A stretch of 60,609 nt of DNA from CAYMLL01 sp964390645. GTDB taxonomy: Bacteria; Planctomycetota; UBA8108. Where the stretch lies: assembly GCA_964390645.1 (NCBI GenBank), contig CAYMLL010000010.1, positions 1 through 60,609 of the forward strand, written 5' to 3'. A model generated the notes under the pieces. That model did no database searches and was not told the origin of the DNA. It saw only the letters and a program-made list of their open reading frames with translations. The first letter of the stretch is position 1; every line of letters starts with the position of its first letter. The position numbers and the translations under genes were made by a program. Below, in pieces: positions 16,594 to 26,150 of this stretch.

Positions 16594-17601
16594 GTGAGCA
16601 TCACGGTTCATGCAGCCAGCGCGGCGACGTTGGTCGCCTTCGTCGTCCTCGCCGCGGGCGCCGGGTGCTCGAGGCGGTCCGTCGGCTCACCGGGCCGAGC
16701 TCCGGAGCTGATCGTCGGCTCCGTGGGTCGTGACCTCGGACGGTTCGAGTTTCCGCGCGCGATCACCGTCGACTCGCTTCGCGGGCGCTTCTGGGTCGTC
16801 GATCGGGCCGGCCGCATCCAGCTCTTCGACACGCGAGGTACCGCCGTCCGGGTGTGGGAAGTTCCCCGGACGGAGAACGGCGCGCCGGTGGGCCTTCACG
16901 TCGATCGCGACGGCACGCTTCTGGTCATGGACAGTCACTACCAGCGGGTTCTTCGCTATCCGCCCGAGGGTGGCGCGATTCTCGGCCGGTTCGGGACCAG
17001 CGGCAAGGGACCCGGGCAGTTCACGTTCGGACGGGACGTGGTCTGCGACCGCGAGGGGCACATCTACGCGGGAGATTACGGCGGCGACAACGATCGCATC
17101 CAGAAGTTCACGTCCGACGGCGGCTTCGTCCGTGAATGGGGTAGCCAGGGCGCGGGGCCCGGACAGTTCAACAAGATCCAGGGCATGACGATCGAGAGGG
17201 CCGAGGGCAGGGAGCTCATCCTCGTTGCAGATCAGTGCAACCATCGCGTGCAGCGTTTCGACCTCGACGGCAACTTCGTCGCCAGCTTCGGGACGCTCGG
17301 CACCGACCCGGGCCAGCTGCGCTTCCCGTCCGGCGTCGCGGTCGACGCTGACGGAGGGATCTACGTCAGTGAATGGGGCAACAACCGCGTGCAGAAGTTC
17401 GACCGCGACGGCAGCTCTCTCGGCATCTGGGGCGGCCCGGGGGAAGGCCCCGGAGAGCTGAAGACACCGTGGGACGTCGAGGTCGGCGCCGACGGCCGCA
17501 TCTACGTCGTCGATTACGGCAACCACCGCGTGCAGGTGTTTCGATGGGGTGACACGGCCGGCGCGAGCCAGGTGGTGACAGGCGGAGGCGATCAGCGATG
17601 A
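16594..17601 (+). CDS. NHL-repeat beta-propeller lipoprotein
   Basis: A 335-residue lipoprotein. The GTG at 16594 begins a short signal with a lipobox ending AGAGC, the acylated cysteine being residue 25. An NHL propeller of about six blades follows, with repeated units such as GHIYAGDYGGDNDRIQKF, ELILVADQCNHRVQRF and GGIYVSEWGNNRVQKF. The linkers have the GKGPGQF or GTDPGQL pattern. The open frame continues upstream to 16021, but that part is an arginine-rich shadow of the coiled-coil gene. It overlaps the next gene by ATGA, so it belongs to the operon. NHL propellers usually bind peptides or RNA, or close like a lid. Here it would sit on the outer face of a membrane beside the VWA proteins, perhaps as a recognition subunit; that is inference. 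Confidence 0.85.
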   Translation: MSITVHAASAATLVAFVVLAAGAGCSRRSVGSPGRAPELIVGSVGRDLGRFEFPRAITVDSLRGRFWVVDRAGRIQLFDTRGTAVRVWEVPRTENGAPVGLHVDRDGTLLVMDSHYQRVLRYPPEGGAILGRFGTSGKGPGQFTFGRDVVCDREGHIYAGDYGGDNDRIQKFTSDGGFVREWGSQGAGPGQFNKIQGMTIERAEGRELILVADQCNHRVQRFDLDGNFVASFGTLGTDPGQLRFPSGVAVDADGGIYVSEWGNNRVQKFDRDGSSLGIWGGPGEGPGELKTPWDVEVGADGRIYVVDYGNHRVQVFRWGDTAGASQVVTGGGDQR

Positions 17602-20600
17602 GCGGGCTGTCGCTGGAGTTCGCGAGCGGGTGGTGGCTGCTGCTTCTGGCGCTCTTGCCGGTCGTCTACCTGCTGTCGCGCGATAGTCTGGCCGGTCTCG
17701 GCGGTGGCCGCCGCAGGGTCGCGGTGGCGCTGCGGACGATCTCGCTCCTCCTGGTCATCCTCGCGCTCTCTCGCGCACGCTTGCTGAAGCAGAGCGAGTC
17801 GCTGAGCGTCATCTTCGTCGTCGACCGCTCTGACAGCATTCGCCCGCAGATGCGACAGCAGATTCTCCGCTACGTGATGGACGAGGCCCAGCACGATCGT
17901 CGTGAGAGCTCGGGGGACCGGGTCGGCGTCGTCCTCTTCGGGAAGAACGCGGGCGTCGAGGTGTTGCCGGACGACCGCGCCTTCGACATCACGGACTTGA
18001 GAACGCTCGTCGACACCGGTGCGACCGATATGCAGGCGGCGATCCGTCTCGCGGTGACCGCCTTTCCTCAGGAAGTCGGCGGCAAGCGGCTCGTTCTCTT
18101 CACGGACGGCAACGAGACGCAGGGCGCGGTGCTGGAGGAGATCCGCAACGCCCGATCGCTCGGCGTCACCGTGGACGTGGTGCCGATCCACTCGAAGGTC
18201 GAAGACGAGTTCTGGGTCGAGAAGGTCATCGTCGACCCGGAGGTACAGGTCTCCGAGCCCTACGACCTCAAGGTCGTCGTCGGGTCGAACCGCCAGACGA
18301 CCGCGCGCATCACCGTTCACGAGAACGGCGTGCTGATCTCGGATCCGGACGACGTCCACGACCTGAAGAAGGGAAAGACCATCATCCCCTTCCGCGGCCT
18401 TCGTCGTGACAGGCCGGACTTCTACGACTACGAGGTGCGCGTGGAGCCGCTCGTCAAGGGTCTCGACGTCATCGATGAGAACAACAGGGGTACTGCGTTC
18501 GTGTTGATCAGGGGCGAGCCGAGGGTCCTCTTCGTGCTGCCGGGGGGCAGTGAGGAGGAGTTCCAGCGCCAGAAGGACCGTGACCGGTCGCTCCTGACGG
18601 CGCTGGCGACCGGGAAGATCAAGGTAGACGTCGTCCGCGCCGACTTTCTACCGCGCGAGTCGGGCGAGTATCTCGACTACGACGCGATCATCTTCTCCAA
18701 CGTCGGCGCCCATGAGCTGACGCAGGAGAAGATGAACCTGATCCACGGGCTGGTCTACGGCATCGGGACGGGCTTCGTGATGATCGGCGGCGAGCACAGC
18801 TTCGGCGCCGGCGGCTATCAGGGAACACCGATCGAGAAGCTCCTTCCGGTGGACATGGACATCAAGCAGCGCAAGGTTTTGCCGAACGGCGCGCTGGCCT
18901 TCGTGGTGCACTCGTGCGAGCTCGGCAACGGCAACCGTTGGGCGAGGCAGGTCGTGCAGCGAGCGATTCGCATCCTTTCGCCGCGCGACTATTGCGGTGT
19001 CCTCTATCACGACGACGTCGCGCAGGAGCAGTGGCTGTTCGACATGTCGCTCTGCAGCAAGAAGCCGATGATGCTCCGCAAGCTGCGGAACTTCAGTCCG
19101 GGCGACATGATGTCGTTCCAGCGGGTCTTCGAGATGGCCGCCACGGGCCTGGCGCGCGCGGACGCGTCGATCAAGCACATGCTGATCCTGTCGGACGGCG
19201 ATCCTGCCCGACCCCTTCCGGGGACCGTGCGTGATCTCGTCGACAAGGGGCAGGTGACGATCTCGACGATCTGCTACGGCGCGCACGGCGGGGGGCCGCC
19301 GCCGATCATGCAGGAGCTGGCTGCGGAGGGAAACGGTGAGTTTTACCACCTGAAGAATCCCGCAAAGCTCCCCGAGATCTTCATCCGCGAGGCCACCACG
19401 ATCCGTCGGTCGCTGCTCCTGAGCGATCCGTTCATTCCACGGCTCACGGCGATGGGACCCTTCACGGGCGTGTTCGAGGCCACGCTCGCCTCGGGCGGCT
19501 CGATCCCGCAGCTTGACGGGCTCGTCGTTACCTCCGCGAAGCCGCTCGCGACACTGCACCTCATCCGTCCCTCGAAGGAGGACGACCCGTCCGAGGATCC
19601 CTTGCTGGCCAGCTGGCACTACGGGCTCGGCAAGTCGGTCGCGTTCACGTCCGACGCGGGTGGCTCGTGGGGAAAGCACTGGGCGAACTGGAGTGGCCAC
19701 GACCGCTTCTGGCTCGAGACCGTACGCTGGGTCTCGCGCAGTCGCGGCGAGGCGCCCTTCCGTGTCAGTCGCCAGATCGAGGGCGATCGCGCCAGGGTTA
19801 TCGTCGATGTGATCGACGAGGCTACCGGACGGCTCGACAGCGACCTGTCGATCGAGGCCCGGGTCGTGGCTCCCGCGCCGGGACACGAGATCACGAGTGT
19901 CGACGCGCGGCAGACGACGTCTGGCCGCTACGAGTTCGAGTTCGCTGCCGGCGAGGAAGGCACGTACACGATCGGAATCCAGTACGAGCGTGAGGACGGC
20001 ACGCGAGGGAGCTACACGACGGGGCTGTCGGTCTCCTACTCGCCGGAGTTCCTCTACCGCGATGTCAACGAGGTGCTGCTCAGGCATGTTGTGGATGCGG
20101 CAGATGGACGCTACTTCGCAGGAAGCGACGACGACGAGGTCGATTTCTTCTCGCGGGACTTCATCGCGACGAAGAGCGTCCAGGACATCTGGAGCAGCCT
20201 GCTCGTCTTCGCTACCCTCCTCTTCTTCGTCGACATCTTCGTACGTCGTGTGATGATCGACTACTCCGCGGTGGCGTGGAGGTCGATGGCGTTCGTCAGT
20301 GGGCTCTTCAGAAGGAAGAGCCCGTCCGGGGAGGACGGCGAGCTGCTTGCCGCTCTGCTGCGGAAGAAGGAGGAGGTGCGTCGGAGCGAGGACCGCGCGG
20401 CTGTGGGGCGAACCCCTTCGGGGAAGCCGGCAGCGAGCTACGAGGCGAAGGAGGCGAACGAGTCGGACAGGTCCGTGGAGGCCACCGACGACGCGGGAGC
20501 CGCGCTCGAAGGGCGCGAGGGCCAGGGGCCCAGGAAGGCGGAGTCGAAGAAGCCGTCGAGTGAGGAGGCAGAGGAATCCGGGTACACCGGCCGACTTCTC

Positions 20601-20645
20601 GCTGCCAAGCGCCGTGCGCAAGGGAAGAACGAGAAGAAAGACTAG
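17598..20645 (+). CDS. Large membrane protein with VWA and glutamine-amidotransferase-like regions
   Basis: A 1015-residue protein whose ATG overlaps the previous stop and has GGAGG about 9 bases upstream. Two N-terminal membrane helices (about 8-27 and 42-60) precede a von Willebrand A domain with a MIDAS-type VVDRSDSI near residue 75. Next comes a glutamine-amidotransferase-like fold without a catalytic triad (FVMIGGEHSFGAGGY). It is interrupted by a second VWA-like stretch (LILSDGD). Beta-rich domains follow, then a C-terminal membrane helix (about 855-880) and a long charged tail of about 120 residues that would be cytosolic. This arrangement is known from VWA proteins encoded beside MoxR and DUF58 genes. 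It is probably a periplasm-facing part of the Bat-like complex. Ligand and activity are unknown. Confidence 0.88.
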   Translation: MSGLSLEFASGWWLLLLALLPVVYLLSRDSLAGLGGGRRRVAVALRTISLLLVILALSRARLLKQSESLSVIFVVDRSDSIRPQMRQQILRYVMDEAQHDRRESSGDRVGVVLFGKNAGVEVLPDDRAFDITDLRTLVDTGATDMQAAIRLAVTAFPQEVGGKRLVLFTDGNETQGAVLEEIRNARSLGVTVDVVPIHSKVEDEFWVEKVIVDPEVQVSEPYDLKVVVGSNRQTTARITVHENGVLISDPDDVHDLKKGKTIIPFRGLRRDRPDFYDYEVRVEPLVKGLDVIDENNRGTAFVLIRGEPRVLFVLPGGSEEEFQRQKDRDRSLLTALATGKIKVDVVRADFLPRESGEYLDYDAIIFSNVGAHELTQEKMNLIHGLVYGIGTGFVMIGGEHSFGAGGYQGTPIEKLLPVDMDIKQRKVLPNGALAFVVHSCELGNGNRWARQVVQRAIRILSPRDYCGVLYHDDVAQEQWLFDMSLCSKKPMMLRKLRNFSPGDMMSFQRVFEMAATGLARADASIKHMLILSDGDPARPLPGTVRDLVDKGQVTISTICYGAHGGGPPPIMQELAAEGNGEFYHLKNPAKLPEIFIREATTIRRSLLLSDPFIPRLTAMGPFTGVFEATLASGGSIPQLDGLVVTSAKPLATLHLIRPSKEDDPSEDPLLASWHYGLGKSVAFTSDAGGSWGKHWANWSGHDRFWLETVRWVSRSRGEAPFRVSRQIEGDRARVIVDVIDEATGRLDSDLSIEARVVAPAPGHEITSVDARQTTSGRYEFEFAAGEEGTYTIGIQYEREDGTRGSYTTGLSVSYSPEFLYRDVNEVLLRHVVDAADGRYFAGSDDDEVDFFSRDFIATKSVQDIWSSLLVFATLLFFVDIFVRRVMIDYSAVAWRSMAFVSGLFRRKSPSGEDGELLAALLRKKEEVRRSEDRAAVGRTPSGKPAASYEAKEANESDRSVEATDDAGAALEGREGQGPRKAESKKPSSEEAEESGYTGRLLAAKRRAQGKNEKKD

Positions 20646-20706
20646 CGTGGCGGCCGCGAGCACAGGGCGTGGACCGTGTTGATCAGTTTCGAGCAGGAGA
20701 CAGTGA

Positions 20707-21711
20707 ATGGCCACAGCAGCCGGTTCCATCGAAGAGAGGGCCGCCGGGTTTCGCGACAAGTTCAACGCCATCCGCGTTGAGATCGGCAAGATCGTCGTCG
20801 GTCAGGAGGAGATCGTCGAGCAGGTGCTGAGCACGCTCTTCGCCGGTGGTCATTGCCTGCTCGAGGGTGTTCCTGGACTCGGGAAAACGCTCCTCGTGCG
20901 CACGTTGAGCGAGGTTCTGGATCTCCGCTTCAGCCGTATCCAGTTCACCCCCGACCTCATGCCGGCAGACATCCTCGGCGTCAACATGGTCACCGAGGAC
21001 GATCGTGGCCGACGCCACTTCGAGTTCCAGAAGGGGCCGGTGTTCGGCCAGATCGTTCTGGCCGACGAGATCAACCGTGCAACTCCGAAGACGCAGTCGG
21101 CTCTCCTCGAGGCGATGCAGGAGAAGACCGTCACGGTCAGTGGCGAGCACTTCCGGCTCGAGGCTCCGTTCCTCGTCATGGCGACGCAGAACCCGCTCGA
21201 GATGGACGGAACCTATCCGCTTCCCGAGGCGCAGCTCGACCGCTTTCTCTTCAAGGTCCTCGTCGGCTATCCGTCGCGGGAGGATCTTTCCACGGTTCTC
21301 GACCGCACCGTGGACCCCTACTCGATGCGTCCGCGGCAGCTCATGGACGGCCCGGAGATCGAGGAGTGGAAGTCGCTGGTTCGCGATGTCGTCGTCGCTC
21401 CGCACGTCAAGGATTACGGCATCCGACTCTGTCTCGCCACGCACCCGGGGGGCGAGTTCGCCGTTCCCGCGGTGAACCGGCTCGTGCGCTACGGCTCGAG
21501 CCCGCGTGGCGCTCAGGCGATCATGCTCGGCGCGAAGATCCGTGCGCTGCTCGACTCGCGCTACAACGTCAGCTTCGAGGATCTGCGTCGCTGCGCGCTG
21601 CCGGTCCTGCGGCACCGCCTGCTGCTGAACTTCGAGGGGGAGGCCGAGGGCGTCTCCTGCGACACCATCATCGAGGAGATTCTCGAGAACACTCCCGTGG
21701 AGGAGAAGTAG
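20707..21711 (+). CDS. MoxR-family AAA+ ATPase
   Basis: A 334-residue cytosolic ATPase with Walker A GVPGLGKT (54-61), Walker B LADEIN and the MoxR segments NRATPKTQSALLEAMQE and ATQNPLEMDGTYPLPEAQLD. The ATG at 20707 has AGGAG about 9 bases upstream. MoxR ATPases act as chaperones that load metals or assemble complexes, usually together with VWA proteins, and here four VWA-type genes are in the same operon. It lies 61 bases after the large VWA gene and abuts the DUF58 gene with no gap. The substrate is not known for this branch. Confidence 0.94.
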   Translation: MATAAGSIEERAAGFRDKFNAIRVEIGKIVVGQEEIVEQVLSTLFAGGHCLLEGVPGLGKTLLVRTLSEVLDLRFSRIQFTPDLMPADILGVNMVTEDDRGRRHFEFQKGPVFGQIVLADEINRATPKTQSALLEAMQEKTVTVSGEHFRLEAPFLVMATQNPLEMDGTYPLPEAQLDRFLFKVLVGYPSREDLSTVLDRTVDPYSMRPRQLMDGPEIEEWKSLVRDVVVAPHVKDYGIRLCLATHPGGEFAVPAVNRLVRYGSSPRGAQAIMLGAKIRALLDSRYNVSFEDLRRCALPVLRHRLLLNFEGEAEGVSCDTIIEEILENTPVEEK

Positions 21712-22605
21712 GTGGCGCAGAAGCTCCTCGACGACGAGTTTATCGCCCGCCTCGAGAAGCTGGAGCTGGTGTCGAGAAAAGTCCTCGCCGGCACCTTCAA
21801 GGGAGAGAGGCGCTCTCGTCGCCGCGGCCACTCGACCGAGTTTGCGGACTTTCGCCCCTACGTCCATGGTGATGATCTTCGTCATGTCGACTGGAACATC
21901 TACGGGCGCCTCGACAGGCTCTTCCTCAAGGTCTTCCTCGAGGAGGAGGATCTGCGACTGGACATCCTCATCGACGCGAGCCCGTCGATGAAGTTCGGCG
22001 AGCCCGACAAGTTCACGTACGCGAAGAAGATCGCCACGGCGCTCGGCTACATCGGTCTCGTCAACCAGGACCGCGTCAGCGTGGGGGCCTTCTCGACACG
22101 CCTTCAGTCGACTTTCGGGCCGGCGCGCGGTCGGCGGCAGGCGCCTCGACTGCTCGACGCGATGCAGAGCCTCGAGCCCGAGACAGAAGGCTCGACGGAC
22201 CTCGCTCGGAGCTGCAAGGACTACACCGCTCAGGGCTCGCGCGGCGGCATCCTGGTCTTCGTCACCGATTTCTTCGACCGCGTGGGGTTCGAGTCCGCGC
22301 TGCGCTATCTGCTCGCGAGTCCTGGCGCGACGGAGGTCTTCGTCTTCCACGTGCTCTCGCCGCAGGAGGTAGAGCCGGATCTCAAGGGCGATGTGCGTCT
22401 CGTTGATGTCGAGGACGGTGCCACCTCGGACGTGACGATCAGCGCGCCGCTTCTGCGTCAGTACCGGAAGACCGTCGAGAGCTTCCGCCACGACATCAGG
22501 ACGTTCTGCTCGGCGCGCGGGATCAGCTACGTGTTCACCACGACCGATGTGCCCTTCGACGAGCTCGTGCTGAGCTACCTGCGTCGCAGAGGGCTCGTGA
22601 GATGA
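21712..22605 (+). CDS. DUF58 domain protein
   Basis: A 297-residue cytosolic protein starting with the GTG right after the MoxR stop; GGAGG in the end of the MoxR gene serves as ribosome site. The DUF58 hallmark is strong: GHSTEFADFRPYVHGDD, then RHVDWNIYGRLDRLFLK. A VWA-like core follows with DASPSM (88-93). Such proteins nearly always pair with a MoxR ATPase and are thought to be its adaptor or client. The stop overlaps the next ATG (ATGA at 22602-22605), so translation is coupled. Family assignment is secure; mechanism is unknown. Confidence 0.93.
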   Translation: MAQKLLDDEFIARLEKLELVSRKVLAGTFKGERRSRRRGHSTEFADFRPYVHGDDLRHVDWNIYGRLDRLFLKVFLEEEDLRLDILIDASPSMKFGEPDKFTYAKKIATALGYIGLVNQDRVSVGAFSTRLQSTFGPARGRRQAPRLLDAMQSLEPETEGSTDLARSCKDYTAQGSRGGILVFVTDFFDRVGFESALRYLLASPGATEVFVFHVLSPQEVEPDLKGDVRLVDVEDGATSDVTISAPLLRQYRKTVESFRHDIRTFCSARGISYVFTTTDVPFDELVLSYLRRRGLVR

Positions 22606-24554
22606 CGCCTGTCTGGTGGCTCCTCGCCCTCATTCCGGCGCTGGTGGCGCTCTACTTCCTGAAGTTGAAGCGCCAGGACGTCGCCGTTTCCAGCACGTAC
22701 CTGTGGAAACGTAGCATGGAGGATCTTCATGTCAACTCGCCGTTTCAGCGCCTGCGTCGTAGTGTGCTGTTCCTGCTGCAGCTGGTCGCTCTCTGCCTCC
22801 TCATACTCGCGATCTGGAAGCCGCGCTGTGACCGTACGGTACGAGGCGGGCGCGATCTGATCGTTCTCATCGACCACTCCGCGAGCATGAACGTGCGGGA
22901 GGGCGGCCGGACTCGACTGGAGCTCGCCCGGGCTCATGCGCTGTCGCTCGTCGACAGCATGGCTGTCGGTGACCGCATGCAGGTGCTGCGGTTCTCGTCG
23001 CAGACGATCGTCCAGCAGTCGCTGACCTCCGACAAGTCGGTCCTCGAAGCGAGCGTTCGTGCAATCGAGTCGTCGTCGCTGCCCACGGATCTGTCGCAGG
23101 CGCTGAGTATCGTCAACTCGATGGCCGCGACACTCGACGGCGTGGAGATTCACGTCATCGGCGATGGCTGCTACGGCGACGTGACGAGCTTGCCTCCCGA
23201 GGTGAAGCGCCTCGACCTGCGATTCGTGAACACGGGGAGCCCGGTCGACAACGTCGGCATCACGGAGGCGGACGTGCGCTGCAGTCTCGGGCGCGACAGG
23301 GTGACCGAGGTCTTCGCTCTCGTCGAGAACTTCTCGGGCGAGGAGAGGACCGTCTCCGTGACTCTCTTTCGGGACGATGTTCTGAAGCGGGCAACCGAGG
23401 TGACCCTGCCGTCCGGGAAGGGTGAGTCGGTGGTGTTCGACGTCTCGGAGATCGAGATGCCCGCGGGCGAGAGTCGCGTCCTGGGTCTGGAAATCGATCT
23501 CGTGGGTCCGGACGGGGAGAACATGGAGGCCGACGGGTTTCCTGACGATGACCGCGCCTTTCTCGGCGTCCCGGCGCCCAGGACCAACTCGGTGCTGCTT
23601 GTCGGGGAAGGAAACGTGTTCATCGAGAATGCCCTCTTATACGTACCGAACACGACCCTGGAGAAGATGACCCTCGCGGACTACGAGGCGACGCTCGTCG
23701 AGCCGGGCGACGGCGAGTCGTCGTCCGAGCCGAGGAGGTGGAATCTGATCGTCTTCGATCGGGGCGGCCCGCGGACACCGCCGCGGTCGCCCGCGATTTT
23801 CATCGGCTGCAAGCCGCCGTCGCTTCCCGGTGTTGCCGATCCGAAGATGGTGGAGAGCCCCGTCTACATGGACAAGGACGAGGCTCACCCGGTCAACCGC
23901 TTCATGAGCTTCGCGAACATCCACATCGAGGAGAGCCTGGTCTACGAGCCGTCACCGGCCTTTCATGCGCTGATCGAGTCGGAGGAAGGCGGGCTGATCG
24001 GCACCTTCACCTATCGTCAGGAGGGCGAGTATCCGGTACGCGTCGTCGTGGTCGGTTTCGACATCACACGCAGCAACTGGCCGATCCATCACCACTCGTT
24101 CCCGATCTTCTTCGTCAACGCCGTCACCTGGCTTGGACTGACGGACACGGAGTCCGTCCGGCGCTGGCGTACCGGACAGTCGCTCGTTCACTCTCCCGTG
24201 ACGGGTCCGGGCGAGACGGTGAGGGGGGGGGCGACCTTCGTCTCGCCGGGAGGCGAGGAGGTCAGCGTGCGGCCCGACCGCGGCGGCTCGATGGTCTCGG
24301 GCGTCGCGGACCAGATCGGCGTCTACCGCCTGCGGCGCGAGAGCGACCTCCTCGCCGAGTTTCCGGTGTCTCTCATCGATCGCCGGGAGTCGAGGTTGAC
24401 CCCGGCGGAGGAGATCGACATGGGAGACATCAAGATCTCGACCAGGACGCGGCTGGACTTCGAGTCGAGCGCTCTGTGGCACTGGTTCGCGCTCGCCGGC
24501 TTCGTCTTCCTTCTGATCGAGTGGTACGTCTACAACCGACGGGTCTACATCTGA
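22602..24554 (+). CDS. BatA-like VWA membrane protein
   Basis: A 650-residue protein with the aerotolerance-regulator N-terminus: a first helix (WWLLALIPALVALYFLKL) and a second (about 55-76) followed by KPRCDRT. A VWA domain with an intact MIDAS start (LIVLIDHSASM) covers about residues 85-230. Beta-rich extracytoplasmic domains fill the middle and a last membrane helix (about 630-648) ends the chain. It is the last gene of the operon, with a start that overlaps the DUF58 stop. In Bacteroides the Bat genes affect oxygen tolerance, but many homologues have untested roles. The next gene is convergent, so the operon ends here. No clear intrinsic terminator is visible in the 36-base gap. Confidence 0.9.
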   Translation: MTPVWWLLALIPALVALYFLKLKRQDVAVSSTYLWKRSMEDLHVNSPFQRLRRSVLFLLQLVALCLLILAIWKPRCDRTVRGGRDLIVLIDHSASMNVREGGRTRLELARAHALSLVDSMAVGDRMQVLRFSSQTIVQQSLTSDKSVLEASVRAIESSSLPTDLSQALSIVNSMAATLDGVEIHVIGDGCYGDVTSLPPEVKRLDLRFVNTGSPVDNVGITEADVRCSLGRDRVTEVFALVENFSGEERTVSVTLFRDDVLKRATEVTLPSGKGESVVFDVSEIEMPAGESRVLGLEIDLVGPDGENMEADGFPDDDRAFLGVPAPRTNSVLLVGEGNVFIENALLYVPNTTLEKMTLADYEATLVEPGDGESSSEPRRWNLIVFDRGGPRTPPRSPAIFIGCKPPSLPGVADPKMVESPVYMDKDEAHPVNRFMSFANIHIEESLVYEPSPAFHALIESEEGGLIGTFTYRQEGEYPVRVVVVGFDITRSNWPIHHHSFPIFFVNAVTWLGLTDTESVRRWRTGQSLVHSPVTGPGETVRGGATFVSPGGEEVSVRPDRGGSMVSGVADQIGVYRLRRESDLLAEFPVSLIDRRESRLTPAEEIDMGDIKISTRTRLDFESSALWHWFALAGFVFLLIEWYVYNRRVYI

Positions 24555-24590
24555 GCGGGGCTCGACAGCGGACGCGAACTTCGCGGGCCC

Positions 24591-24965
24591 TCAGCGGTTC
24601 CCGCCCCGGTTGCGGCCGGCCCTTCCGGAACACGTCAGGCATGCGAGAAGCACCACGGCGACGGCGAAGATCCCCCAACCGTAGTGCTGGAAACCCGCGG
24701 CGATCAGGAGCCCGAATGCGAGGATCAGCACCACGCTGCCTCCGACGAGGGCCCCGGCTCCCGAGATTCCCCTCGCCGTCAGTCGTGAGCTGCCCGGTGG
24801 CGGGGTGTGCGACCGCAGGAGCGCATCGTCGTCCTCGTCGTCCGGAAGATCGACCGACAGGTACTCGGCCTCGGGGTTCCACCCCGTCTCGTTGTCGCTG
24901 CCGCAGTGTGGGCAAGACGGAGCGTCGTCCGTGATGGGCTCGCCGCAGTGGGGGCAATAGTCCAT
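24591..24965 (-). CDS. Small zinc-ribbon protein with two membrane helices
   Basis: A 124-residue protein. The N-terminus is a zinc ribbon made of CPHCGEPI and CPHCGSD (first cysteine at residue 4), followed by an acidic linker. Two adjacent hydrophobic helices (about residues 70-90 and 94-112) then end in a basic, glycine-rich tail. This layout is common in small bacterial membrane proteins whose role is unknown. It is convergent with the Bat-like operon. A TAGAAT box ends 6 bases before the ATG and there is no ribosome site, suggesting a leaderless message. Codon choice follows the neighbours. Confidence 0.72.
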   Translation of the reverse strand: MDYCPHCGEPITDDAPSCPHCGSDNETGWNPEAEYLSVDLPDDEDDDALLRSHTPPPGSSRLTARGISGAGALVGGSVVLILAFGLLIAAGFQHYGWGIFAVAVVLLACLTCSGRAGRNRGGNR

Positions 24966-24971
24966 ACCGAG

Positions 24972-24977
24972 ATTCTA
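24972..24977 (-). promoter_or_regulatory. -10 box placed for a leaderless zinc-ribbon mRNA
   Basis: TAGAAT on the minus strand followed by six bases and then the ATG at 24965. A weak -35 (TTCCCG, 25001-24996) lies 18 bases upstream. The geometry would start transcription at the start codon. Confidence 0.3.
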
Positions 24978-26116
24978 CGGCGAGCCGCGCGAAGCCGGGA
25001 AAAAATCGGGCGTCGCCCTGCAACCCCCACCTTCGCGGCGGATCCCGAAGCCTGCGCTCCGACTCCGAGGTCGCGAGAGTGGGCCAGATCGGGACCCGCC
25101 CCGGAAGGGCCGGCCGGCTCCGCTTGTCGATCTGGGCCGTGGCCACCGGGTCCGTGAGGAGCAGGGGCTATCAGCCTCTAGAGAGAGTCCATCCGGCGAC
25201 AATTCCGCCGGCCCGTCCGGGCCCCCGTCACCGTGGCTCGTGGTGCCAGAACTCGACAGGGCACCACATCGCCTCCCGTCCGGGGGCTCGATTCCCGACC
25301 GGATGACTCGCTCTCGCATCCGGAGAGTCTCCTGCTCGAGCTGTCAGCTCGGATGGCACCGACTTCGGGGAGGCCGGGATCGTGAGGGTCGGCGAGATCG
25401 AGAAGCGACGAGGACACGGTGTCCGGTGCGTATCGGGGAGCGGGAGCGACGAGGAACTGGAGCGAAAGTGCGGCTCTCGCGCCGTATGGACGTTCTCGGC
25501 GGGCCACCCCCCACGGCCGCATCGCCCCGCACCCGGAACAGGCTCCGGCGGAGTTCTTTCCCGGCTGGCGTCGCCAGTGTGGAGCCGGCGCTGGATGACG
25601 CCACCGCAGAGAGGTGACGCCGCCCGGAGAGAAACGTGCGACGACTCCGGAGGGGCACCACGGCCTCTCGACAACGTCGACCTGCAGCACGTGCGGGAAG
25701 CTCTGTCTGCGGGAAGGAGCCCGTTTCCGCGGGACCGACGGCGAGCCGATTCGACGACCGCGCATCGTGCCGGCCTTCCCTGTCGGGACCGGCTCACGTC
25801 AGTGCGGATTTCTCATCGATTTCGTGGCGAGGTTGCAAGTCGTGGCGTGGACCGCGTCGAGCTGCCCGGCACGCACGTCCTCGGGGCTCGCGACCTTCTT
25901 GTCGAGCGGCCTCCGGTTCGTCGGCGACAGCTCGAAGCTCCCGGGATAGAGCCGTAAGTATTTTCGAATGAATGCTTTGTATTCTACGGGAGAGTTGCCG
26001 GAGGCGGGTTCCGGGGAGCTCGGAGCTCGCCGGTGGAAGGGGATCCGGAGCGACACGTCCTGCTCCGTGGGAGGCTGCGCTTCCCGCTCGAGTTTTATTT
26101 CCTCCCCGTTTGTTCT

Positions 26117-26144
26117 TTGGTGGACTCGGAGACTCTGGTATATT
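26117..26144 (+). promoter_or_regulatory. Promoter of the 1221-residue dockerin gene
   Basis: TTGGTG (26117-26122) and TATATT (26139-26144) with a 16-base spacer, in a locally AT-richer stretch. Transcription would start near 26151, about 460 bases before the ATG at 26610. Confidence 0.5.
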
Positions 26145-26150
26145 CATTGC

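Noticed and set aside
18648..20789. A minus-strand open frame of 713 codons opposite the large VWA gene
   Set aside because: Antisense shadow of a gene with clear VWA and membrane features.
25799..26056. 85-codon minus-strand frame with GTG start and GGAG upstream
   Set aside because: Composition is somewhat protein-like but no motif, neighbour or promoter supports it; left as a possibility in the intergenic entry.
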